A stretch of DNA of 64,000 nucleotides. Origin: Leptasterias polaris. Its lineage: Eukaryota; Echinodermata; Asteroidea; Forcipulatida; Asteriidae. The stretch's first letter is position 1. Each line of letters begins with the position of its first letter. Below are positions 48,501 through 59,334 of the stretch, one piece after another. The stretch covers positions 1,488,001-1,552,000 of the forward strand of contig JAZGTN010000027.1 in the NCBI GenBank assembly GCA_037783415.1. Direction: 5' to 3'. The notes under the pieces are model-generated. The model did not search any database and was not told the DNA's origin. It saw only the letters and a program-made list of their open reading frames with translations. Position numbers and translations under genes: made by a program.

Positions 48501-51354
48501 ATGATTATTGTAACCGTTAATAACACCTTCGGGGAAAAGGTCACATTTTGCTATATCTCAACTGACCGTCCCATGTTGCGAGAGTCACATAGTAAATTCG
48601 ATTCAATAGCAGTGAATTCTAATGCTTACCAAGTACCATGAATAGTCCAGTGGCGAATGCTGCCTGGAATGATGCATTTTTTCCTGATGCGATGACTGTG
48701 GTGACGATGACCACTCTATTAAAAACAGCGGGAAAAGAAACTGAATATTCACGAGGTGTTTAATTTTTGATGGGCATTATCTTATGAAAGGTAAGAGAAC
48801 TAACTTCAAATTTGTTTGTTTAATTTCTTTCTTGTGAAAACAAATATTTTCAATCCAAATATGAATTTTTAACAATCATTACATTCCAACTCATTAGGCC
48901 TATTTAAAAAAAAAAAACATCGGAAGTAATTGATACTTTCAGCAATGAACTTTTCTTTCAAAACTGAAAGTGTTGAATTCAGAGCCAAACGGGTGTAGCT
49001 TTCGTCAAGCCTTCGTGGCGTATAGAGGCAAAGCTGTAGCCGCTGCAAAGTGACTGAAATGAGAGACCACGGGGGGGGGGGGGGCTTTTCCATCTTGAAT
49101 TTATGTATTATTTTGTTGTTGTTGTTGAATGTTCATAACGTTTCAAACAATAATTCCGAATGTGTGTGCGAATAAGTACAGTGCAATCACAATACATAAC
49201 AAGTGAATGCATTCTGAGCCCATCGCTTATGATTGGTTTGGAATTTTGCCCACGGGGGTAGCAAAAATCAAGAAATAAACTTAAAACAAAATTTAGAAGT
49301 TACTGGTAAGTTGGGAAAAGGTCTCACGTGGCTTCGCCGCTCGCGGCTACATAGGCCCCCTAAGCCTTGACGAAAGGCTAAAGAGTGCAGCCATTGACTA
49401 CTAAATAAAAGATCGATTACGGCATGTAATAGTTAAATAAACAACGTCAAAGTTAACATACAACTCCTTCATAATTGAATATACAATAGTATAACTCCTT
49501 TTGTAAGATGAATTTAACATCACAAAGAGTAGTCACTTGCCTAACTCTTTAAAGTATTGGAATTTAACAAACTTTTTGGGGAGTGACACTGTGACTAATA
49601 GTATAGACATGATGGATATGAAATTTCACATTCACCTTTGTACAGTTTTCTAAGAAAAAAAGCATCCTTTCCTTTAGCTTATAATTAGCTTAACCTCAAT
49701 GTCCATTTCTGACTGTGATTCATTATCAAAATCCCGGGGACAGTTTTTGTTTCGCCCTTCTTTGTATCAATGATGTTATTGTAAGCTGCATGTGACATGT
49801 TACTGGAATATAATATTATATTAAATAGAACATGTAATTCATTTGTAGATTGCTAAAAGTGCTTGACAGAATGTTCTTACATTGTTGAACTTGAGACACA
49901 CGCTTTGAGGCCACTGAACAACAAATTGAAGATAGTCCCAATGATGTGACTTAGTTTGGTTGGAAAGATCACCATTTTTTCTAGATTCATAGAAAATTAA
50001 AAAGAATAATCAGACAATGAAAATTAAGCAAAACGGTATAACCTATAGGTTTTTAGGCACTGTATGGCGAGGAATCAATTTTGCAGTTTGCGGTAACATC
50101 AAGTGAAGCCTAATTATATGCTTTCGCTGTGAAGATTTGTTCCTGAGAAGTTGTTTTGCTATTTATCAAAAACTCACTCCGCAGCAGTGAAGTCTCGGCC
50201 GATTACCTTCCTCCACATGTTCTTTTAAGTCTATAACTAATGTAGTCTACCGAATTCCGAAATTTTGACTCTCCGGTAGTAGAATGAATAGCGAGACCAG
50301 TTCTCAAAGAACAAATCTATACAGCAAAGTAGACATGTGATTGTAAATTAGTGCTTCTTATGAAAGCAAATTATTTTTATCAGTTTTTAAGGCTATCACT
50401 CACATGCTCATTGACCCACTTCACATATCACTCGAGAAATGCTAAAATAACATTTGTTTTCATTCAAGCAGGTCTTGGGTTAGGCCCTAAAATTCCTGAA
50501 AGATTAATCCGGTTAGTAAGTTTGTGAAACTCCGCCTGTGCCTAGAAAGTGGATGTAAGGGTGATAGGGTTAACACGGCGATGCTATTAATATTCGCTTG
50601 AAGGGGGACGAACACATTAAATTATGGGATTCAAATTCAGAATTATATTTGACAATGGACACAAATCTAACTGACACGCTAATGAAGAACAACAGCAAGT
50701 TTTACTTTTCACATTCTTACCGTTCATGTATCCACTGAAGCAGATTAGTCCATGATAATGGCCTACAATCTTTTCCCATGTGTGAAGTTTAGTTACAAGT
50801 AAATGAACCTACCATTACATTATTTGATAATGATAGAGAAAGCCGACGGTGTTAGTCTATCCTTATTGGCTGCTAATGATAACATTAATAATATTCAATA
50901 ATAATAATAGTCTGATATACGAATAAGGAAGAGATTGGTAACACTTTAAGACTAACTAATTAACAAACATCCAATTACCCAAACAAACAAACAAACAATT
51001 ACCCAACAAACAAACAGACAAACAACCCAACACCATCCACAAAAATAAATAATAAATACAAACAAACACACAAACAACCCAACCAATCAAACAAACAAAC
51101 AAACAACCCAACAAACCAGCAATCAGACAAACAAACAAACAAACAAAAAACCAGACACCCACACAAAAACTGCACGAGCTTTCTTGTTGTTCCCTTCATT
51201 GCACCTGATAAGTAGTTGTTGCTACGAAGGTTCATGCAGGTTTTAACAAAAATACAAAAATTGAGTGTTAAACTTACTTGTCCAAGGTATAAGGTCTACC
51301 TCCACAAACAAACATTAGCACGCAAACACTAAACTTTAAAAAGTGTGCACACAT
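38959..51354 (-). CDS. RNASET2: Ribonuclease T2, 8 exons (one tentative), with Ala at the usual catalytic-Lys position
   Basis: Exons on minus: 51354-51278 (signal peptide MCAHFLKFSVCVLMFVCGG), 49980-49881 (HHWDYLQFVVQWP), 48715-48630 (HWTIHGTW, motif CAS I), 45755-45686 (tentative, WPTYVKREVCNSS), 44845-44778 (DLLPEMNQSWPNLL), 40844-40731 (HEWDAHGTCCASLPALY, CAS II), 39943-39823 (AGIVPSSSARYKLADIQ) and 39105-38959 (VQCLTEIRLCLDKTL...IDC, TAG). Phases fit across all joins and sum to about 260 aa; human RNASET2 is 256. Catalytic His85 and the H136-E137...H141 set are present, but residue 140 is Ala where the family normally has Lys. The tentative exon has a weak donor (GTTTCG). Expected to be a secreted or lysosomal acid RNase cutting single-stranded RNA. 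Very long introns; intron 5 holds a foldback transposon. Confidence 0.88.
40960..41140. mobile_element. MITE related to the 18.2-kb element
   Basis: Shares TTCGCTGCGAATGTTTCGCA, GATGACGTCAAAATTCGTAT and ATGAACCGGGCTTTA with 18218-18362. The termini are diverged and the target site is unclear. In intron 5 of the RNase T2 gene. Confidence 0.55.
41481..42960. mobile_element. Foldback transposon with 16-bp-repeat arms and perfect 8-bp target duplication
   Basis: Flanked by GTTAAATC at 41473-41480 and 42961-42968. The tips are GGTTAC and, inverted, GGTGAC. Each arm (41491-41738 and 42716-42950) is an array of about 15 copies of TATGTTCCGACACCCC; the right array is the inverted complement. Both arms contain AACTCAGCC/AACTCAACC-type spacers in corresponding order. 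The 980-bp middle has no transposase; it carries a fragment of the 28.4-kb MITE family (41788-41975) and a 31-C run. An 8-bp duplication fits hAT-like or other 8-bp superfamilies. In RNase T2 intron 5. Confidence 0.88.
42484..42514. repeat. Poly-C run of 31
   Basis: Uninterrupted C homopolymer within the foldback element; the exact length is likely to be uncertain in any assembly. Confidence 0.95.
44150..44375. repeat. AT-rich tandem repeat, unit about 51-55 bp, palindromic
   Basis: GGATTAATAGAGATATCTCT then AAATAGAGAAATC recurs at about 44224, 44275 and 44326, with a diverged inverted portion before it. The core AGAGATATCTCT is a perfect palindrome. In an RNase T2 intron. Confidence 0.75.
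45130..45262 (-). mobile_element. tRNA-derived SINE fragment
   Basis: On minus it has a GTGTGGGTTCGAATCGCAGT B-box region followed by GACACCTGTAAACTTGAGCA, resembling the body of the 516-720 family. In intron 4 of the RNase T2 gene. Confidence 0.5.
47761..47780. repeat. Poly-G run of 20
   Basis: Homopolymer in an RNase T2 intron. Similar runs lie at about 45306, 45431, 46155 and 49071. Confidence 0.95.
50972..51150. repeat. CAAA/CCCAA microsatellite
   Basis: (CAAA)n with CCC interruptions, the complement in composition of the tract at 33395-33525. It lies in intron 1 of the RNase T2 gene. Confidence 0.9.
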
Positions 51355-52283
51355 TTTCCAAACAGACGGTCCTCGACAACGATGGGAGAAAGAAATGTCT
51401 TTAGCGTCAACCTTCTAGCATCAATCACTCAGGCCACCAGGGTTAGTTCCGTCATCGTAAGTTCCCGTTTTGACAATTTTAGACATGCGGATCCAGTCAG
51501 TTAGGCCAAATGTATTGCTCTCACGGTCAAATTCAGTCGTATGCTGTTACCGTTTAAATGCTTTGTGAAACTGATTACGACTTCATAGTCTCAGCCACTC
51601 ATCGTACATATTTAAATTTTATACTGTGAAATAGTTCCCGTTCGGGTTCCCCGCGCCACTGAGTGGTTGTTCGCACACATCATAAACATAATCATGATTG
51701 GCTGCGCACTATTGCCGACTCGCAAATAGACCTTTCCATTGTTGATAAACAAAGTGCACCGGTTGGCATAGACGGCCGAATGTTCGCAAAACATTCAATC
51801 GTGTTAAAAATTGTTGTGACCAAATTCAGAATTTTCTGTAAAGATTCATGAACTTAAATACCTTCCATGATTGGTTGATTGTTTCCAACAAATTCAACAC
51901 TATTTTTGAATATTTGTGTAACATTGCTACAAACTGTGGCTATCTGTTTTTGATTTGCAGTTATGGCTTTCCATAGTTTTCCAACCTCGGTTGGTAAAAA
52001 CTCGGGCTGTGACGTTGCAATAGAAAGGTCATAAATAGCGCCCTCAATAGTTTGATTTTATTGTTAAGAAGTTTGAAATACTGGCTGCATAGAGAGCTAG
52101 CTGCACGCACAAAGTGAAGTGAGTACCATCAAGCAACTTGATGACATTGTTACCCATCATGATATTAGCATTAAATGCTCCATGAAGTACTGAGTAGGGT
52201 TGTACAAATTAAATTTAAAAAGGCTAGGCCCAGCACTCAGCATGCAGTGACCGTCACAAATGCACTGTTTTGTGTACACAGAC
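51355..52283. other. Region upstream of the RNase T2 gene
   Basis: The promoter of the RNase T2 gene should lie here, just past 51354, but I see no distinctive element. No gene recognised. Confidence 0.4.
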
Positions 52284-52370
52284 TCCTAGAACTATAATTA
52301 TGAGGTTCGATCCGCTATCGTCTCAAAGGAGACGATAGCGGATCGAACCTCATAAAATAGTTCTCGGAGT
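52284..52370. repeat. Near-perfect hairpin, about 43-bp arms
   Basis: The inner 27 bp of each arm pair perfectly (TATGAGGTTCGATCCGCTAT then CGTCTC, and its complement) around a 4-nt AAAG loop. Outside that, ACTCCTAGAACTATAATT pairs with the complement of AATAGTTCTCGGAGT. Related to 10683-10815, so probably a MITE that lost its centre. Confidence 0.85.
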
Positions 52371-52740
52371 ACACAGTGACAGTGACACTGTAGTCATGGG
52401 GCATAGGGTTGGTGAAGATTCTTTTTAACACGTTAATCAAGATATTGAAGTAAACAAAATATAATTTAGAAATAGACCAAGCCAAACCACATTTCACACA
52501 ACCATGCTTTAGTAAGTAATAATGTGGCTGTTAGTGTTATCACATTATATGAAATGAGTTTTCTACAACAGCACGTGTACAAATAGAAGTACAATGATTG
52601 TTTATGTTAGGTACAACATGGAGGTAGAATTAGAACAACGAACAAGCAACTTAAGGGGTGGTCAAGAACTTTCTTAGGAAGGTTGTGGTGGTGGGCTTTG
52701 GTGTGATTGTTTGTAAAATGTTATGTCAGTGTTACTTTAA

Positions 52741-53116
52741 AAGGGCCATACTGTGTACGTTTGGTAATGACTCTGAAAATTAATGGCAATAAAAACTTAC
52801 TTGGTAAGAAGTACAGCAGCTTTGGGTAGTATAATGAATTTTGAGACACTTTAACTTCGAAGAACTGCTGTTTGGAAAAATATATCACTTTTTATTCCCC
52901 AAAATTTAAATCTCCATAACGCTTCTCAGACTGTGTATTTGGGAATATTGTTCCTGCGTGGAAATATTAGCTCCGGTTTTTTGGTGATATCTCAAAAACG
53001 TGACCGCACCTTTTGAAGTGAAATTTTCACAGGTTAGTTTTATTGTATATACCTACATTTATATAGGATTAGCACAATCAGTAGGCTCCAATTATTACCA
53101 AACGTATACAGCACCT
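52741..53116. mobile_element. MITE with TTAA target duplication
   Basis: TTAA at 52737-52740 and 53117-53120. ACGTTTGGTAAT at the left and ATTACCAAACGT at the right form the sub-terminal inverted repeat. It shares GGTAAT-type ends and layout with 12493-12853. Confidence 0.75.
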
Positions 53117-53120
53117 TTAA

Positions 53121-53994
53121 GTTTAAGTACTTGGGTAGGTGGATGGGTAATTTATAGCCCCACGTGTGTGGCCAAGGTCTCTGAATCCTTGAGTTTGTGG
53201 ATTTACTGTCACCAGGCGGTTCAACTTTTTCTACAGATTGTAAAGATGATTTGGATACGCACGACTCTCTAGTCTTACATAGATTTAACGGTTTTAATCA
53301 TGTTCAGACTTTGTTTCTTTAAAGAGCATTTACAATTTGTTGTCGGCAGTTGTTGTCAGGCGTCAACAGTTGTGGGCTTTTAAGTTTGAGTACGACCGCA
53401 CCAGGCTACATGTATGTTCAGCGCTGGCCAATAATGTATTGAAGAGGAAGGGAAAATGTCCAATTCAATTTTGTGTTGTACCCATTTTCCAACTAGTCTT
53501 CATGTGAGTGGGGACAAATTAAAACACAACTCTCTCTTGGAGGTATAACCTCCAACGGCGCACCCAAGGGGGGGGGGGGGGGGGGGGTCGGGGGGCTTGA
53601 GCCCCCAAGAGGGTCACAAAAAAGGGGGGGAGGAAGAGGGAAGGAAAGAAAGAAAAAGAAAAAATGGGGGAGGGGAGGAAGGGGGAAGGAAAAAAGAGCC
53701 GAGGGAGAAAAGTCGCAAATGTGTGTGTAGCTTTTGGTTTTTATTTCCGGTGGCAGTATTTTCTTTTCTTCCTTTGCCATCCGATTTTTTTTCCTGCCAA
53801 ATTACTCTTTTATACGGGAGATTCGATAACGCGAGGTGCGAGGTGCGAGGTGAAAGATTTTGTACACCATTTTATGACAAATCCCATGTAATTGTTTAAA
53901 CTTGCAACAATAACATATTAGGCATTTGAAACCAACGGGCTAATTTGTCCAGGATAAAATATGTCTCACGTCGTTCCGGCATTCAATGGTTTTC
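53121..53994. other. Intergenic, low-complexity
   Basis: Contains a poly-G run (about 53569-53587) in a GGCGCACCCAAGG...GCTTGAGCCCCC context, and a purine-rich GGGAGGAAGAGGGAAGG tract. The same CTGGGTGCGCCGTTG context recurs at about 60270-60285 on the other side of a G/C run, so this is probably one more dispersed repeat family. No gene. Confidence 0.5.
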
Positions 53995-55018
53995 TATGGT
54001 GGCCCTGAAGGGACTTCGCATATCGCAAACATGTGCGCATACGTATGCAATGTCGTGAAACAATTCGCGAATATATGCGCACACGTATGCAATGTCGTGA
54101 AACAATTCGCAAATATATGCGCACACGTATGCAATGTCGTGAAACAATTCGCGAATATGTGCGCACACGTACGCAATGTCGTGAAACAAATCGCGAATGT
54201 GTGCGCACACGTATGCAATGTCGTGAAACAAATCGCGAATGTGTGCGCACACGGTATGCAATGTCGTGAAACAATTCGCGAATATGTGCGCACACGTCTG
54301 CGAATATATTTGCGATGTCGTGAACGTTTATTGCATACCAAGTTGCATACCTTTGAATAAAATGTCTAATGATCTGGGGGGTTTCTTGCCTACAGTGAGA
54401 TTAGCGGTAGTCATTGCAGCGGTAGTCATTGTTGTGAGGCAAGCGAGGCGGGTGGCGTATTTCTTTTTTTCCCAGGACGAACGTGGGCTATTACATAAAA
54501 TGGGCGTGTTTGACCATAAAATACTCTCGCGCGTGCGTACTCTTCGACCTTGATTGTAATAGCACAAGTACTTATTAGTAGGCTGTAGGTAGATAGCTTA
54601 TGCTGTAGTATGTTGGCGAAACTTGGCCTGGTGCCAAGTTCCTGGGTACACATTATTGTATAGCCATGCTTACAGGAGCCTGACTGTAGCGCCACGTACT
54701 CCCTAGGTCACTAACAAATTGTCTGCAACTATGACATCATCCCAAAGGTATGCAACTTGGTATGCAATAAACGTTCACGACATCGCAAATATATTCGCAC
54801 TCGTGTGCGCACATATTCGCGAATTGTTTCACGACATTGCATACGTGTGCGCACATATTCGCGAATTGTTTCACGACATTGCATACGTGTGCGCACACAT
54901 TCGCGATTTGTTTCACGACATTGCATACGTGTGCGCACATATTCGCGAATTGTTTCACGACATTGCATACGTGTGCGCACACATATGCGATATGCGATGT
55001 CCCTTCAGGGCCACCATA
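53995..55018. mobile_element. Foldback transposon E1 with 42-bp-repeat arms, 6-bp target duplication
   Basis: Flanked by GTTTTC at 53989-53994 and 55019-55024. Inverted tips TATGGTGGCCCTGAAGGGAC. The left arm has about 7 units and the right arm about 5 units, inverted, of a 42-bp repeat (GTGCGCACACGTATGCAATG, TCGTGAAACAATTCGCGAATAT). Each unit holds two palindromic cores, GTGTGCGCACAC and ATTCGCGAAT. The arms end inward at GCATACCAAGTTGCATACC, with a unique 390-bp middle lacking a transposase. The design resembles sea-urchin TU foldback elements (known class: tandem repeats within inverted arms). Confidence 0.88.
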
Positions 55019-55104
55019 GTTTTCCCCCTTAGGCCAAAAAAACAAACATGTTGAGTTGCCCTCCGCGACCGACCCAAAAATGCTGAAATCTCGGGTCGAG
55101 TTTT

Positions 55105-56259
55105 TATGGTGGCCCTGAAGGGACATCGCATATCGCATACGTGTGCGCACACGTATGCAATGTCGTGAAACAATTCGCGGATATGTGCGCACACGTATGC
55201 AATGTCGCAAACAAATCGCGAATGTGTGCGCACACGTATGCAATGTCGTGAAACAAATCGCGAATATGTGCGCACACGTATGCAATGTCGTGAAACAATT
55301 CGCGAATATGTGCGCACACGTATGCAATGTCGTGAAACAATTCGCGAATATGTGCGCACACGTATGCAATGTCGTGAAACAAATCGCGAATATGTGCGCA
55401 CACGTATGCAATGTCGTGAAACAAATCGCGAATGTGTGCGCACACGTATGTAATGTCGTGAAACAAATCGCGAATGTGTGCGCACACGAGTGCGAATATA
55501 TTTGCGATGTCGTGAACGTTTATTGCATACCAAGTTGCATACCTTTGGGATGATGTCATAGTTGCAGACAATTTGTTAGTGACCTAGGGAGTACGTGGCG
55601 CTACAGTCAGGCTCCTGTAATCATGGCTATACAATAATGTGTACCCAGGAACATGGCACCAGGCCAAGTTTCGCCAACATGTACTACAGCATATTAAGCT
55701 ATCTACCTACAGCCTACTAATAAGTACTTGTGCTATTACAATCAAGGTCGAAGAGTACGCACGCGCGAGGGTATTTTACGGTCAAACACGCCCATTTTAT
55801 GTTAATAGCCCACGTTCGTCCTGGGAAAAAAAGAAATACGCCACCCGCCTCGCTTGCCTCACAACAATGACTACCGCTGCAATGACTACCGCTAATCTCA
55901 CTGCAGGCAAGAAACCCCCCAGATCATTAGACATTTTATTCAAAGGTATGCAACTTGGTATGCAATAAACGTTCACGACATCGCAAATATATTCGCAGAC
56001 GTGTGCGCACATATTCGCGAATTGTTTCACGACATTGCATACCGTGTGCGCACACATTCGCGATTTGTTTCACGACATTGCATACGTGTGCGCACACATT
56101 CGCGATTTGTTTCACGACATTGCGTACGTGTGCGCACATATTCGCGAATTGTTTCACGACATTGCATACGTGTGCGCATATATTCGCGAATTGTTTCACG
56201 ACATTGCATACGTATGCGCACACGTTTGCGATATGCGATGTCCCTTCAGGGCCACCATA
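55105..56259. mobile_element. Foldback transposon E2, inverted copy of E1
   Basis: Same tips and 42-bp arms (left about 8 units, right about 6). The 390-bp middle is the reverse complement of that in E1. Arm-specific details match crosswise: an extra G (CACACGGTATG) occurs in E1's left arm and E2's right arm, and an ACTCG variant at the inner end of E1's right arm and E2's left arm. The flanks (AGTTTT and CGTTTG) do not form a clear duplication, unlike E1. Confidence 0.85.
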
Positions 56260-56888
56260 CGTTTGTTTTTTTGGTTTTTTTCCCCCGTTTTTTCATTTTT
56301 GATGAAACTTACACATTATCTGTGTTTAACCAATCTAAAACGAATATATTTATTCCAAATAAGCTGAAACAATTTTGCAAAGTGTCGGAACCTGTTATAA
56401 ATTGCATTATAACTACTTTAAGGTTGTCCGACGAAGTTTATTTTTAATATAATTTCTACTTCTTTAGCATTCGCGAAAAGGGCAAGATGCTCTAATTCCC
56501 CTTAGTTTACTAGTCCAGAAAGTGTTATAACACCTCCATGGGGGAAGGGTAGAATTTGCTGTTCCCACGATATTCTGCTGACCACAGCATATTTGGCACA
56601 TCCGGAACTACCCCAGGGACATTACGTAAAGCCTGCCTGCATTCGCACCATTTTGCAAGTTATGTCTTAGTGTTAGATTTTGCCACGTTCGCCACCATCC
56701 TTCCAAATTTGGTCGTCTTTGCTGACCACGTAATTATTTAAAAATGTTAGTCCACTAGTCTTTTTGTGATTGGTTGAAGCTCATTTAGGACATCATTGTT
56801 TTAAGACTTTGACCAATCAAATAGTTTAATTCTGTCCGAGTGCGTGACCAGCCGGGTTTTTAAACCCATGTTTCGCTCCTGGCTCCTC
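56260..56888. other. Intergenic, no gene recognised
   Basis: Apart from short T and C runs next to E2, I see no coding potential or clear repeat up to the 143-bp repeat at 56889. Confidence 0.4.
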
Positions 56889-57031
56889 AGAAGCGAGAAC
56901 GGCCTGAGATGCTAAGTCAGAAAAGTGTCCCGTTATACACTTTGTCTTGACTTGATTGGAACGCGACGACTTTTCCCTAAAAGTGGTTCCTAAACTATTG
57001 CATCCCTTTTTCACGTGCTCTGTTGATACAG
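56889..57031 (+). repeat. 143-bp direct repeat, copy 1, exon-like boundaries
   Basis: Identical by eye to 57926-58068. It starts after CTCCTC with AG|AAGCGAG and ends GATACAG followed by GTAAGC, i.e. acceptor-like and donor-like edges on plus. See the finding for interpretations. Confidence 0.85.
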
Positions 57032-57925
57032 GTAAGCTACTTTTCATGTTACTTTCTATGTATAAACTTATTCCTTAATTGTATTTGATTATTGATTGAG
57101 TGATTGTTCAACAAGGTGGTTGAAAACAAACTCAAGATGGATGGAACAGTCCAATATGAGTTTCGGTGCAGTCTAAATAGATTGTTTGAACAATGCTGTT
57201 AACTGTTTTTTGAGATGTATAGGATCACTAAATAATCTTTGTGTAACCTTTCTTATTGCTCACTACGTATACGGAAAAGCTTTAGGAGTTCCGTCCAATT
57301 ACCGTTAGATTTCTGTGTTGCTTATATCTTTGATTTAGTTGTATAGCATTTTATTGATTGTAACAATTATACACTCGTATCTATTATTGTCGTTTATCAA
57401 GGCGTTTCATTTCTTGATAGAAATCCATTTAGTTATTGGAATACTTAATTGAAGCATTCTCTGATTCAATCCAAGTTATCAAAACTAAACCGTTTATTGA
57501 TAGCCATGATTCTATACTTTTGTCGAGACTTTCAAACACAAGTACTGCGCCTATAATTCTTGGCTATACTTATTTTGTCCTGAGATAACCTGTTTATAGT
57601 GTAGCATGGTCATGCACATTATTTTCAACTAGTAGATTATACGACTGTTTGCTGTTTGGCAATATAAACAATATTGTGATCTTTGACCGGTTGACCACCT
57701 ATGTGTTCCGCACACATACACACAAAGATCTACGTTGAGCGATATCCTTGATATGTTTTATTCAATATTCCTTATCGAAGCCCTAGTGTTTTTTCACATG
57801 ATTATTATGTTCCTGAGAGAACATGTTCAAGTCGCCAATTTCCTTGAACGAGTGATATTTTGTTATTATAATTAGTTAGACTCAATTTTCTATAGTTGGT
57901 TGTATTTTGCATAATTGATTGATAT

Positions 57926-58068
57926 AGAAGCGAGAACGGCCTGAGATGCTAAGTCAGAAAAGTGTCCCGTTATACACTTTGTCTTGACTTGATTGGAACG
58001 CGACGACTTTTCCCTAAAAGTGGTTCCTAAACTATTGCATCCCTTTTTCACGTGCTCTGTTGATACAG
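57926..58068 (+). repeat. 143-bp direct repeat, copy 2
   Basis: Same sequence as 56889-57031, preceded by GATTGATAT (TATAG acceptor-like) and followed by ATGTACTTGCCCCC, so without a donor. The 894 bp between the copies are AT-rich and show no gene. Confidence 0.85.
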
Positions 58069-58836
58069 ATGTACTTGCCCCCAGGTCCGCTTTGGTAGAT
58101 ATGACCCGGTTCATCTCTCCACCTTGCCCCGCTTCTCAACCCCTTTCATCGCCTTCTCCTGGACCTTGAGGTTGTCATCTTGGAGCCCATCTGAGTGACG
58201 TGCACCTTCCATCCCCAGCCGTAGAAGTGCAGATAAACCCAGCTAAGATCTTTACCAATATCCATGTATTTTCACAGATGTATTTTTGTATATTTTATCA
58301 AGTGTTAAATCGTATTCCATTTGATGATAATAACTTCTAACTGAAGCTATTGTATTTTAACCTACACTTGTATTTATCAAATTCTTTATATTTCAATTGC
58401 TTGTTTATCATTTACATACTGTTGTTGGCATTGATTCGTATGAACAAATAATAATACGGTGATTCCAGTTAGAGAATCAAACCACATATATAGCTGTCCG
58501 TTGCGTTTATTACCGAGCAAGATTTCCCTTACACAACATCGAACCGTTCGCAGGCTCGTATTTAAATAGAGGTAAAACCTGTGACAAAAGCAAAGATTTT
58601 AAAGTAAACATGCAAGAGGTCGATATTTTACGTTTTGTGTTTTGTGTGCCGCTACACTCGTAGTCGTACGCAACGTGCCCGGCCATCTACGGTACCTCGG
58701 ATTGATCCCACGCAATAGCACATGACATGAACAGCCTGCAGACAGAATTCGCTGGCATACAGCCCGAATTCGCTTGAGCCAAGAAGCGGATTCACTGGTG
58801 GTACCCAACACTTGTTTAGAGCGCGAGTACCAGATC
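58069..58836. other. Unassigned segment after the direct repeat
   Basis: 58069-58240 is richer in C than its surroundings and could be transcribed sequence joined to copy 2 of the 143-bp repeat. A 79-aa basic minus-strand frame (58599-58838) has no recognised family. No firm gene. Confidence 0.35.
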
Positions 58837-59334
58837 AAACGGTCATTTTTAGAACTTGTGTTAACTAAATGTGTTCACCTAGATCTTAGCTTGCCTTGTG
58901 TGTTTTGGATGTTCAAACAAATAACTTTTCAATAGGATATTTCAAACAATAATTGTGCAACTTACTCCGAATTATTTTCCGCGATGAGTACCGGGCGCCG
59001 CCATTTTGGAATGATCCCAATCATGCCAATCAAACTACGACGTCATCGGCCGGCCAGACTGTGGGAGGAGCGTATAAGTAAAGCAACCATTGAAATGTTC
59101 GCACCCTCGCTCCGCCCACCAGCCGGCCGATGACATGTATTTTGATTGGCATGATTGGATCATTCCAAAATGGCGGCGCCCGGCACACATCGCGGAAAGT
59201 ATTTCGGAGTAAGTCGCACAATTATTGTTTGAAATATATTTTTAAAAGATCGTTTGTTTGAACATCAAAAACACGCAAGGCAAGCTAAGAGCTAGGTGAA
59301 CACATTTAGCTGGTTTAAACCACCGAATGACCCT
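58837..59334. mobile_element. Large palindrome, about 200-bp inverted arms (foldback/MITE-like)
   Basis: Left arm about 58850-59060 and right arm about 59110-59325, complementary over AAATGTGTTCACCTAG, TTAGCTTGCCTTG, TTTCAAACAATAATTGTGC, GGGCGCCGCCATTTTGGAAT and CATCGGCCGGC. The spacer is only about 50 bp. A GGTCATT/AATGACC pair may be the tips. No clear target duplication. Confidence 0.85.

Noticed and set aside
48630..48715. Possible membrane-channel (aquaporin-like) exon read in another frame (VVIVTTVIASGKNASFQAAF)
   Set aside because: The frame giving HWTIHGTW fits RNase T2 motif CAS I and joins in phase with neighbouring exons, which explains the open frame.
53986..56447. Many overlapping open frames of 60-224 codons on both strands
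   Set aside because: They arise because a 42-bp unit (14 codons) without stops repeats in most frames; the peptides are 14-residue repeats and change with array length. Non-coding foldback arms.
58599..58838. 79-codon basic minus-strand frame
   Set aside because: No recognised domain, no splice context, and it borders a large palindrome; insufficient support for a gene.
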